Below are positions 26,878-35,197 of a stretch of DNA of 60,000 bases, in pieces. Both the position numbers and the translations under genes were made by a program. Under the pieces are notes generated by a model. It saw only the letters and a list, made by a program, of their open reading frames with translations. It was not told where the DNA came from and ran no database searches. This stretch comes from Polytrichum commune (taxonomy: Eukaryota > Streptophyta > Polytrichopsida > Polytrichales > Polytrichaceae), in contig OX485808.1 in assembly GCA_950295325.1 (NCBI GenBank), forward strand, positions 11,722,501 to 11,782,500, in the 5' to 3' direction. Every line of letters starts with the position of its first letter. Positions within the stretch are counted from its first letter, which is position 1.

Positions 26878-28311
26878 ATGGTTACAACGCGGAGCCAACA
26901 TTATCGTTCGCCGTTTCCAGCATCATCACAAGGTCAATCCTCAGACCTTTTGAACAGTGAACCAGTGGTAGCACTCGACGAGGCTTTTAAGCCTACTTCG
27001 GCGTGGGGGACTGCCACTCGGTCTTACGTCCATTGGGTGGGATCCTTCGACGAGATGGAAGAGGAGTCAAGAGGCGGCATTCGAGACCGATTTTCTGGTC
27101 GAGCAGGGACCATTTCCTTGCAAGATTGGAAAATCCGGTTCAGGACATGGATGAGGGACAAACGTCAACGGAATACCAATTTCAACGATTAGTATGCGTT
27201 CGAGCTTCTTCCCCAGCATTTGGAGCATGAGGCTCTCCAGACTTATGAGCAGTGGACGGAGGCTCATTGGATGGAGTTGCGCCATGTTGAGCGATACTGG
27301 GAGACTCGGGTTGAGTTAGTATCCGCATTGAAGGAAGGCGCAGCTTCCAGTTTGATGGCCGTTCCGGAGGTTAAGACGGAGGTACAGGAGGGAGTATACG
27401 AGGTGGATGTGGAGGGAGCTTTTCCTATCAATCCCACGGCTCAGGGCCAAGCTCCCGCAGCGGCGAGTACCTCGAGCCCCATTCTTCCACTGTCACATTA
27501 TGCCCAGGCTACCCAGGTGGCATTAGCTTCTTTAGGAGCTCCGCCAGGTTTTGATCCTCTACAGGAATTCCAACTCCATTTGGAGGAGGAATATGAAGGC
27601 TTCCGCCGCGATCAAATGCAGCGTATCCAAGACTTTCGACGGGAGAAAGATGACACACCTCGTACCATGTACACGAGGTTGGCAAGGTTTGCCAGGGAAT
27701 CTGGAGGTGTTTTCGCCGAGAGCCAGTTGGTAAAGGTGTTTTTGTCAAAGATTGACAAACGCCTCATTGACTTAGCTTTACCCAGGATCATCATGGATCA
27801 TGGTGGCCGAGCGACATTTGCGGAAGCTTTCGCCATTGTTGAGCAGTGTGATCGTGCCTTGTGTCAGCACGATGCCACTGACTTGGTGTCCATGCTAGTG
27901 GATTCTAGCAAATCCCGAAAGGTTCCGGTTGCGGCTGCGGGGTTGGCGGAGGCAGAGGTGGACAAGATCTTGCATTGTTGGTCTTGTGGATAGGTGGGCC
28001 ATGCTAAGAATGATTGTCCTTCGAAGCATAGGCAAGCCCAGACCGTCACTACTCCGAAGCGGAAACCATTTGTTCCCGCTAAGGGCTCGACGAAGGGGAC
28101 GGGTAATCAGTTACCCAAACAGTTGAAGTGTTCTCATTGTGGGTGGAACAATCACGCGGTGGAGAACTGCTTTGCTCTCCATCCTGAGAAACGTCCTTCT
28201 TCCGACCGTGAGAAGACGTTGGAGGCGAAGATTGGAGCCATGGAGGAGAGGTTCAAAAGCTTGGCGTCATCTGGCCAAATCTTGGCCTCACCGTCTTCTT
28301 CCGCAGCTTAG
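26878..28311 (+). pseudogene. gag: Retrotransposon gag region, interrupted
   Basis: One frame runs from ATG 26878 (MVTTRSQHYRS) through in-frame TAG codons at 27190-27192 and 27991-27993 to a third at 28309-28311. The central part (FRREKDDTPRTMYTRLARFA, then FLSKIDKRLIDLALP) resembles the capsid-like Retrotrans_gag region. The second stop lies inside a CCHC zinc knuckle, just after CWSCG and before VGHAKNDC. A second, intact knuckle reads CSHCGWNNHAVENC. The protein would package element RNA in cytoplasmic particles. Sequence continuity across each stop shows the interruptions are point changes, not boundaries. Confidence 0.85.
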
Positions 28312-28338
28312 GCTAGTTCTTCCACTCCGGATCACTAT

Positions 28339-29745
28339 ATGTTCGGAGCCTCGGGCGAGGTGGTGAGTTCTACAGCTGTGACACGTGCTCAAACCGTGTC
28401 ACGAGCCACGCCTTCGACCACAGGAGAGTCTGTGGACAGCTTACGAGCTCGACAAAATGGTCCCGCGGATCAAATTGGTCAGGCATGCCTTCCATTGTCT
28501 TTTGGATTGGCTGATGCTGCCCAATCTGTCAGTGGTCGCAATTCGAGCTTGGAGGCTTCGAGTCCGTCGACCGACGTGGTGCACACTTTGGCATCCAAAG
28601 TGTTGCACACGCCTTTGTTCACAGCGATGGATTGGTCGTCATCCGATATCCAACCAGCTAAGGTTTTTTACCTAGCAGGTAGGATATTGGAGGGGAAGGC
28701 AACCCCGTCTTCTCTTACTGTGGCTCAAGCAACCACAGACCTTCCTACCACGGAGGATCCTGAGGAAGCCGCCAAACGGCGAGCGAGGCTTGTGGAGGAG
28801 GCCATTGCGTCTTTTGATGCACACACCTTGGATGGCCAGGAGCCAACCACATCTTATCATTCACCAGCCTCTGCAGGTGCAGCTTATCTATCCAATGTAG
28901 CTGCTCGACCTGCTCGCGAGCGTCGAGGCATTCGACCTGGTGTTGTACGGATGGTGAATGATACCGGCATTTTGGTAGTCAGTCACACTGGGAGCAATAT
29001 TACTCAGGTTGCTCCCCGTTGTGTGATGATGGATTTAGGGGCACAGCCAGTTATGATCGGCAAGAGGCTTGCCCAAGAGTTGGGGTTGACGGCGGAGGAT
29101 TTGGCTCCTTGTCCATTCACCATTGTCACATCCATTGGTCACGTGGAGCGGGCCATGGGTTATACTCAGGAGCCATTACAGCTTAGCTTCCGAGTGAAGC
29201 CTGGAGATTCACCCGCACCTCTTCTTCTTAGGTGTGCGGTGACGGATGCGACCAACTATGACATTTTAGTTGGTCAGCAAGCACTTTACCCTCTTGGTTT
29301 TGGTTTGGACAACTGGACTGAGGAGGCTTGGATCCGACCAAGTTGGTCGACTGGGGATGGCCACAGGGAACTTATTCCAGTGGCTTTCGCCGCGGCCGCG
29401 ACCATAGCATCATTATCTATGGTTTTTGGATGTGGTGCTATGGTGGACACATTGCCTTATGGTCCCACATTGTTGGAGGAGTCATTGGCATTCATGGGGA
29501 GTACAGACGATCAACGGGATATGGCACCTAAGGGTGCATTGGTGCACCATCCCAAGGATCCCCTTCCTCCTTGGCGTGATTCCGCCGAGCTATTTCGGAG
29601 GTGCGAGGATATTGTTCACTCTCTCATTCCTGGGATACCGGTCATACCGGGTGTCCTCTCGGCATTGGCACATCCCATTTTATGGCAGCCGCCAGACGCG
29701 GGAATTACTTTGGTGGAACTGTTTGGGGCATCGGCACAGGCTTAG
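28339..29745 (+). CDS. Retroelement aspartic protease region, entering the methyltransferase domain
   Basis: This stretch continues the gag frame. The first ~200 residues are low-complexity linker. The protease core lies around 29,005-29,330: MMDLGAQPVMIGKRLAQELG, with DLGA as in several plant gypsy proteases, then YDILVGQQALYPLGFGLDNW near the end. The last residues (GITLVELFG) are the beginning of methyltransferase motif I, after which the frame ends at TAG 29743. The protein break therefore falls inside the next domain rather than between domains. The expected role is cleavage of the element polyprotein. Confidence 0.85.
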   Translation: MFGASGEVVSSTAVTRAQTVSRATPSTTGESVDSLRARQNGPADQIGQACLPLSFGLADAAQSVSGRNSSLEASSPSTDVVHTLASKVLHTPLFTAMDWSSSDIQPAKVFYLAGRILEGKATPSSLTVAQATTDLPTTEDPEEAAKRRARLVEEAIASFDAHTLDGQEPTTSYHSPASAGAAYLSNVAARPARERRGIRPGVVRMVNDTGILVVSHTGSNITQVAPRCVMMDLGAQPVMIGKRLAQELGLTAEDLAPCPFTIVTSIGHVERAMGYTQEPLQLSFRVKPGDSPAPLLLRCAVTDATNYDILVGQQALYPLGFGLDNWTEEAWIRPSWSTGDGHRELIPVAFAAAATIASLSMVFGCGAMVDTLPYGPTLLEESLAFMGSTDDQRDMAPKGALVHHPKDPLPPWRDSAELFRRCEDIVHSLIPGIPVIPGVLSALAHPILWQPPDAGITLVELFGASAQA

Positions 29746-30959
29746 CGGCCGTATTGGAGGCTGGCCTCACGGTTAGACGATATGTCTATGTGGACAACTC
29801 TCAAGTATCCACCCGTGTGGCTCGTCACCATCTTCACCAATTGATGGTATTGTACCCCCAGCAGTTACCTCCAACTGCCATTCGTGGGTGTTTTTCACGT
29901 CTCCCTCGTGATGTCACACTCATCAGTGAGGCCGATTTACGACACTTGGGTCCAGTGGATATGGTGATTGCGGGATGGCCATGCCAGGGCCATTCACGTG
30001 CTAAAGCAGGCGGAGGACTAGAGGATCCCAGGTCTAGTCTATTTTGGGACCTCATTCGTCTCATGCAGTGGTGGTATTCCCACCAATCTTCCCCTCCAAC
30101 GTATATTTTTGAGAATGTACCTATGTTCGGAGACTCTCGGGCCAAGGTGTTGGAAGGCGATCATTATGTTCGTCAACACCTTGGAGATCCCATTTTTGTA
30201 GATGCTGCGAGCATTGGTTCTTATGCCCACCGGCCTCGGTGGATTTGGACCAACCTCACACCATCATCTACATTAGCTGCAGCATTTTCTGCAGTGCCCC
30301 CACCTTTTGATCAAAAGGTGGACAACATCTTGGATCCAAACCAGACTTCTTTGCCGGTTGTCCGAGATGATTTACCACCATTAGCATTGGTCAACAAAGC
30401 GGGGGCACCACAGCGGGCTTTTCCCACATTTATGACGTTTCCACAGTCATTTGTTTTCCGCGATCGGGGGCCAGGTATGGTGTGGGATGCTCACACCAAA
30501 ACCCACACCGAACCATTGGCAGATGAACGGGAGCGTGCAATGGGATTTCGCACTGGCACCACCGCAGCTCCTAACCTTTCTGAGGGCCAACGACGCTTCG
30601 TGTTGGGCCAAGCCATGGATCTTCATACTATGGTGTGGACTGTTGGTTTATGTCTTTCATGGCAAAGGCATTGTGGTGACCAGTGGTTGCCTCTGGGGAC
30701 AAAGAACTCTCGTCAGGGGGCACAGCGGTCCACATCCATTGAGGAGGGAATTCATGCCATGGTTGGAGAAGCCGAACGAATTTCTCAATTCGAGCAGCAT
30801 GTAATGGAGGAGCTTCGAGCTCAACATTTTTACACTGCTTCGGCTTCTTTGTCTCCGATGGTGGCTTCATCATCACATATTGGTGGTGATGAAGAAATGT
30901 CAGACTCTAGTGCTAGCACTGAGACTGGGGGCATGGTTAATGCTCCCTCCTCTCATTAG
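29700..30959 (+). CDS. C5 cytosine DNA methyltransferase domain in the retrotransposon
   Basis: The second half of motif I (GIGTGLAAVLEAGL) opens this frame. It is followed by YVYVDNSQVSTRVA (motif II-like acidic residue), DMVIAGWPCQGHSRAKAGGG with the catalytic PCQ of motif IV (CCA TGC CAG at 29979-29987), YIFENVPMFG with the ENV of motif VI (30111), and AHRPRWIW (motif VIII-like). The C-terminal block ADERERAMGF...SEGQRRFVLGQAMDL matches motifs IX/X. All main catalytic residues are present. The expected reaction is transfer of methyl from S-adenosylmethionine to cytosine C5. The frame is shared with pol downstream, separated only by TAG 30957. The N-terminal edge is broken by the frame change near 29,725. 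Family assignment is strong; whether it is CG, CHG or other specificity cannot be read. Confidence 0.9.
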   Translation, partial: GNYFGGTVWGIGTGLAAVLEAGLTVRRYVYVDNSQVSTRVARHHLHQLMVLYPQQLPPTAIRGCFSRLPRDVTLISEADLRHLGPVDMVIAGWPCQGHSRAKAGGGLEDPRSSLFWDLIRLMQWWYSHQSSPPTYIFENVPMFGDSRAKVLEGDHYVRQHLGDPIFVDAASIGSYAHRPRWIWTNLTPSSTLAAAFSAVPPPFDQKVDNILDPNQTSLPVVRDDLPPLALVNKAGAPQRAFPTFMTFPQSFVFRDRGPGMVWDAHTKTHTEPLADERERAMGFRTGTTAAPNLSEGQRRFVLGQAMDLHTMVWTVGLCLSWQRHCGDQWLPLGTKNSRQGAQRSTSIEEGIHAMVGEAERISQFEQHVMEELRAQHFYTASASLSPMVASSSHIGGDEEMSDSSASTETGGMVNAPSSH

Positions 30960-33953
30960 CAATTAGAGTCTGTGCCAGCATCAGGTAGTTCTCCTTTGGT
31001 GGAGAGGGAGACTACAGAGTTTGATGATTGGCCATTGGAATTGGGCCCTCATCTCACTGGTGCCAAGGCACGGAAAGTACGAGCATTTATTCGCTCGTAC
31101 CGTAGGTGTTTTGCTTTTAGCCTTCAAGATCTTGAAGGTTATAAAGGAAAACCCATCCACATTCAGTTGGAAGACGACCATCCCATTTTTCGGAGACCTT
31201 ACAGGCTCAGTGTTTCCGAACGGATTGGCGTTCAGGCTCGTTGCCAAGAGCTTTTGGCAGCAAGGCTAATCGAACTTTCCAACGGGGAGTATGCTTGTGC
31301 TACGGTTATGCCATCGAAGAAGGATATCTTTGGCAATTGGATGGAGAAGTGGATGTGTGGGGATTACCGTCCAGTTAATCGGAAGACCAAGTCGGATCGG
31401 TATCCCATGCCAATCCCGGAGGAGTTGTTCGATGCCATTGGATTTTCTCGGGTCTTTAACACCTTGGACTTGAGGTCCGGATATCACCAACTCCCATTAC
31501 TTACGGGAGATCGGGTGAAAACCGCATTTTGGGGAGTTGATCGTGATGGGAAGGATCAACTATACCATTGGAAGTTTCTTCCATTTGGCCTCAAGAATGC
31601 GCCTGCTGAGTTTCAGAGAGTGATGGATCAGGTTCTCTCTGGCTTGTTCTTTGCTCGGTGTTACATAGACGATGTGATCATCTTTAGCACAACACCACAG
31701 GAGCATGTGAGGCATCTGCAAGCCGTTTTTGAACGGTTGCAGCGGTGGGGATTGCGCTTGCACCACGGCAAGTGCAAGTTTTTTCATGACCGGCTGGCAT
31801 ATCTAGGGCATATGATTGTTCCAGGAGGTCTTAGGGTACAACAAGCTAAGGTGGACGCTTTGCAGAAGATTCCGGCACCGGTTGATGTGCCGAGACTTCG
31901 TGCTTTCTTGGGCTTGGCGAATTACTATCGGCGATTCGTCAAGAATTTTAGCTTGATCGCCAAGCCTCTCACCATTCTCACGAGCAAGGACCAACCTTGG
32001 ACTTGGGGTCGTGAGCAGCAACAGGCATTTGAGACATTGAAGCAGAAACTGGGTACGGCTCTAGTGCTTCGACGTCCAGATGTCTCCAAATCTTTCCAGT
32101 TGCATACAGACTGGAGCTCATTGGGTTTGGAAGCAGTTCTTACTCAGAAAGATGACGTTGGCCGGGAGTATGTTGTTGCTTACGCATCACGAAGCAACAA
32201 CACGGCGGAGGCCAATTATTCGTCCTATGAGGGAGAAACATTGGCGGCGGTTTGGGCTATTGCCCATTTCCGGCCATATCTTTATGGTCAACACTTTACT
32301 TTGGTGACTGACCATCAGCCGTTACGGTGGCTCATGGAGTCGGATAAGCTTACTGGCAAGCTTGCCAAGTGGGCTTTGTTGCTCCAGGAGTATGACTTTG
32401 AGGTGGTACACCGTGCTGGAATTACCAACCTGGATGCAGATGGACTCTCACGCAATCCAAGTCTTTCGGATGAGGACTTGACCGGGGCCAGGTGGCATGG
32501 AGATTGTGATCGAGAGGCGGTTCCAGGTTGGCACGCGGCTGCCTACTTCACTTTATTTTCTGGTTCATCTATTAAGATTCCGATACAGGGCTCGGATGAT
32601 GAGACTGATCGGCCTCAAGCTATTGCGGATATATGGGAGGATCTTCCCATATTGCATAAGCTTCAACAGGGTACCTTTCCTTTGTCTATTTCGGCAATGG
32701 AAAGGGATAGGATTGGACATCGAATAACAAGGTTCCGTTGGGAGAACGGTTTGTTATTTCGATTGTGGCCGGATGGGACAAGGCGTATTGTTCCTAGGCC
32801 GGATCAGAGGGCCTCCTTGGTGCGACAAGTGCACGAGGAACTTGGCCATTTTGGCATATGCAGGACACATTCGATGTTGCGTGGCCAATATTGGTGGACT
32901 GGCATGTATCAGCAGGTGGCTGCATATGTTGGGAGGTGTGAAGTTTGTGACCGGGTCAGGTCTAGCTTTAACACCTTATCACCTCAGTTACAATCCTTAC
33001 CTATCATGGGATTAGGCTACCGTTGGTCGCTGGACTTTGCAGGGCCGTTGGTGGTTACACCACGTGGAGCCAAGTACGTTTTGGTGATGGTGGAGCATTT
33101 TAGCAAGTGGATTGAGCTTGTTGCTCTACCCCAGATCTCTGCAGAGTTGGCCGCGGCCGCCTTTTTGGATCGTGTGTTAGCACGTTTTGGAGCACCAGCT
33201 GAGGTGTTGACGGACCAAGGGAGGGAGTTCCTTGGTGCTTTTGAGGAGTTGTGCACTAAGGCTCTTATAGATCACCGCACCACCTCTCGGGATCATCCGG
33301 AGGCAGATGGCTTGGCTGAACGGGTTGTTCAGACAACCAAGCGTGGCTTGAGGAAGTATGGATTACTTCGGGGAAGCCACCGGGATTGGGACCTTATGTT
33401 GCCATGGATTGCTATGGGCTATCGATTTAGTAGGCAGGCCTCTTTGGCATCCTACAGCCCGTATCAATTATTGTATGGACGTGAGCCTATACTCCCGAGT
33501 TCTATTCGGGAAAAACTAGCTCCTGTTGTGAATTTGGATGACCCAGACCTTTGGGCAGAGTGTTTGCAGGAGCGGGCTCAATTCTTCCAGAGAGCCATGC
33601 CTATGGCCATGGATAATTTGTCCATTGCTCAGCACCGTGACACATTGCGTTATGCACGCATTCGCAGTGGTGCTTACCGACCTCAGTTGCGGAGATTTCG
33701 GCAAGGGGATTATGTTTATCTTCAACGTGAGACGCCTACGACATTGGATGTCAGGGCGGGGCGCACTATCCTTCGGGTGAAGGAGGTGTTGCCGAGTGGT
33801 TTGTTGTTGTTGGAAGGCAAGGATGGCAGGGAATGTCGCGAGCATTCCAAAAACTGTGCCCCATGTCATCTACCTATTGAGGGTACAGTTCATCCTGAAC
33901 TGGCCGTTGTGCCAGAGGGTCTTCCATGTTTTGTGTGTGGAGAGAAGAAATGA
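30960..33953 (+). CDS. pol: Retrotransposon pol: reverse transcriptase, RNase H, integrase
   Basis: This is a long uninterrupted frame of almost 1,000 residues following TAG 30957 in the same frame as the methyltransferase. RT motifs include YRPVNRKTKSDRYPMPIPEE, LDLRSGYHQL, FLPFGLKNAPAEFQRVMD and the catalytic YIDD (31662-31673). RNase H shows HTDWSS, YSSYEGETLAAVWA and TDHQPLRWL. Integrase has an HHCC finger (HEELGHFGICRTH, CEVCDR) and a DDE core: SLDFAGP, LTDQGREF, HPEADGLAERVV. The frame ends at TGA 33951 within what reads on as a PHD finger. Synthesis of element cDNA and its chromosomal integration are the known roles of these domains. No clear chromodomain was seen. Confidence 0.95.
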   Translation, partial: QLESVPASGSSPLVERETTEFDDWPLELGPHLTGAKARKVRAFIRSYRRCFAFSLQDLEGYKGKPIHIQLEDDHPIFRRPYRLSVSERIGVQARCQELLAARLIELSNGEYACATVMPSKKDIFGNWMEKWMCGDYRPVNRKTKSDRYPMPIPEELFDAIGFSRVFNTLDLRSGYHQLPLLTGDRVKTAFWGVDRDGKDQLYHWKFLPFGLKNAPAEFQRVMDQVLSGLFFARCYIDDVIIFSTTPQEHVRHLQAVFERLQRWGLRLHHGKCKFFHDRLAYLGHMIVPGGLRVQQAKVDALQKIPAPVDVPRLRAFLGLANYYRRFVKNFSLIAKPLTILTSKDQPWTWGREQQQAFETLKQKLGTALVLRRPDVSKSFQLHTDWSSLGLEAVLTQKDDVGREYVVAYASRSNNTAEANYSSYEGETLAAVWAIAHFRPYLYGQHFTLVTDHQPLRWLMESDKLTGKLAKWALLLQEYDFEVVHRAGITNLDADGLSRNPSLSDEDLTGARWHGDCDREAVPGWHAAAYFTLFSGSSIKIPIQGSDDETDRPQAIADIWEDLPILHKLQQGTFPLSISAMERDRIGHRITRFRWENGLLFRLWPDGTRRIVPRPDQRASLVRQVHEELGHFGICRTHSMLRGQYWWTGMYQQVAAYVGRCEVCDRVRSSFNTLSPQLQSLPIMGLGYRWSLDFAGPLVVTPRGAKYVLVMVEHFSKWIELVALPQISAELAAAAFLDRVLARFGAPAEVLTDQGREFLGAFEELCTKALIDHRTTSRDHPEADGLAERVVQTTKRGLRKYGLLRGSHRDWDLMLPWIAMGYRFSRQASLASYSPYQLLYGREPILPSSIREKLAPVVNLDDPDLWAECLQERAQFFQRAMPMAMDNLSIAQHRDTLRYARIRSGAYRPQLRRFRQGDYVYLQRETPTTLDVRAGRTILRVKEVLPSGLLLLEGKDGRECREHSKNCAPCHLPIEGTVHPELAVVPEGLPCFVCGEKK

Positions 33954-34106
33954 GCGGCTACTATGCTCTTGTGTGATCAGTGTCAACGTGGTTGGCACAT
34001 GGCACGCTTGAGGCCACCCTTGACTTCTCTACCATCTGGACAGTGGAGTTGTCCTCACTGTCGAGGATCTTCGGTACTTGGTGTTTCCACCAATCGTACT
34101 GAATGA
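33927..34106 (+). pseudogene. PHD-type zinc finger at the C-terminus of pol, interrupted
   Basis: In frame with pol across TGA 33951, the sequence reads CFVCG, then MLLCDQCQRGWHMARLRPPL, then SGQWSCPHC, ending at TGA 34104. This is the C4HC3 spacing of a PHD finger, a chromatin reader of histone H3 tails. One expected zinc ligand after the histidine is Arg (CGC 34005-34007), a single-base difference from a Cys codon. The finger sits where chromoviruses carry an integrase chromodomain, suggesting a targeting role. This copy is broken by both the stop and the missing ligand. Confidence 0.7.
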
Positions 34107-34377
34107 TCATGTGTGGTTTTTATCATCTTGTGCCTGCTCAAATGGAAGATGAGGAGTTATGGCTTAGAGACGCAATCGACATGAGGCGGTGAAATTAATT
34201 CTGTGGAATCTGATGGCCAACCATCAGAGGCGATTAAGGATGGGGCTCACATTGCACCCAGCCTACAGTTCCTTGGGATGACGTTCGCCACGCTAGTTGG
34301 TTGCGGAGCAATCCGTCATTATTCAACCCTTGGATTGGCGTTGGTCCTAGCTGCTTGGCGGGACTCCATAGTCAGCT

Positions 34378-34386
34378 AAGGGGGGC
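34378..34386 (+). other. Candidate polypurine tract of the retrotransposon
   Basis: AAGGGGGG followed by CATGTCGAG lies about 270 bases after the last coding stop of the element. A purine run before a TG-initiated LTR is expected here, but the sequence after it does not match the putative 5' LTR. Confidence 0.25.
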
Positions 34387-34515
34387 ATGTCGAGATGTGT
34401 TGTTCATGTGTGACCTTGCTATGTTTTTAGTGTTGTTTGTTAGTGGTGGTTGGTACTCGAGCTGCAGTGACACACGATCGGTATTTACACGACAAGGCCA
34501 TGTTGGGACTTAAGG

Positions 34516-34720
34516 AAAGTTACTAGTTACAAATGATCCAGGTGAGTTTGAGAAATAACTGGTTGAGGTTTAGGACTTCAGGAAAAATACTAGTTACAAA
34601 TGAACCAGATTTGTTTGAGAAATAACCGGTTGAGGTTTAGGACTTCAGGAAAAATACTAGTTACAAATGAACCGGATTTGTTTGAGAAATAACCGGTTGA
34701 GGTTTGGGACTTTAGAAAAA
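34516..34720 (+). repeat. Tandem repeat of 67 bp, about three units, plus decayed copies
   Basis: ACTAGTTACAAATGA recurs at 34522, 34589 and 34656 with an exact period of 67. Each is followed by GAGAAATAACCGGTTGAGGTTT. More diverged copies of the same words continue at about 35,030-35,140. The array starts immediately after the retrotransposon 3' region. Confidence 0.85.
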
Positions 34721-34727
34721 TTACTAC

Positions 34728-35017
34728 ACTAAATACGAACGCATACACTACATGTCAATAACCCTATGATAGTAAGTAACATTAAATGTAAACTCAAAAC
34801 ACTAATTATCAATGATAATATGTGGAAGTTACATGTTTGAATTTAGTGTTAGTAAGGATATATTAAAAAAATGATAAAAGGAGAATTCCAACATATCTTC
34901 TAGCATATCTTCTAGCACTAATTGTCAAGGAATTGAAAATTAGTGTTGAACATGGTAGGGTGGTAACAACATTAAATATAATCAAACACTAAATATCATA
35001 TTTAGTGTAGTTATAGA
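34728..35017 (+). mobile_element. MITE-like element, copy 1
   Basis: The stretch begins ACTACACTAAATAC and ends near ATATTTAGTGTAGTT, so the ends are inverted repeats. The interior (TTTGAATTTAGTGTTAGTAAGGAT, TTGAAAATTAGTGTTGAACATG, AGGGTGGTAAC, in segments) matches the reverse complement of about 50,741-50,965. It is non-coding and very AT-rich, consistent with a short non-autonomous DNA transposon. Confidence 0.6.
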
Positions 35018-35197
35018 TGAACATGATGAGTTTGAGAAATAAGAGGTCGAGGTCTGAGACTTTAGAAAATTAACCATCACAAATGATCCAAACGAGTTTG
35101 AAGAAAAACCAGTTGAAGTTCATGACTTTAGAAAATTACCAATCATTTTAGAAGAAATTCAAAAGTTAGTATCGTACATAGGCCACTTACCGCTCAC

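Larger units (their letters stand above)
26878..34106 (+). mobile_element. Ty3/gypsy retrotransposon carrying a cytosine methyltransferase
   Basis: The domain order is gag with two zinc knuckles, aspartic protease, C5 DNA methyltransferase, reverse transcriptase, RNase H, integrase and a PHD-type finger. RT before integrase places it in Ty3/gypsy. The reading path is interrupted by TAG at 27190, 27991, 28309 and 30957, by a one-base frame change near 29,725-29,728, and by TGA at 33951. This copy is therefore probably inactive, although some interruptions could be recoding sites. The element is markedly more GC-rich than its flanks. A 3' LTR was not identified; sequence after about 34,513 is occupied by other repeats. 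Confidence 0.92.

Noticed and set aside
29720-29735. Classical -1 ribosomal frameshift site
   Set aside because: The codons CTG TTT GGG GCA do not form an X XXY YYZ heptamer in the zero frame; a lost base in the G run is simpler.
26878-30959. Reassigned TAG (glutamine) genetic code, as in some ulvophyte algae
   Set aside because: LSM8 and RPS1 both end in TAG at exactly the expected C-terminus, so TAG is a normal stop in this genome.
25013-34513. Complete element with paired LTRs
   Set aside because: No sequence after pol matches the TGTCACGG... stretch upstream of gag, so only a tentative 5' LTR is listed.
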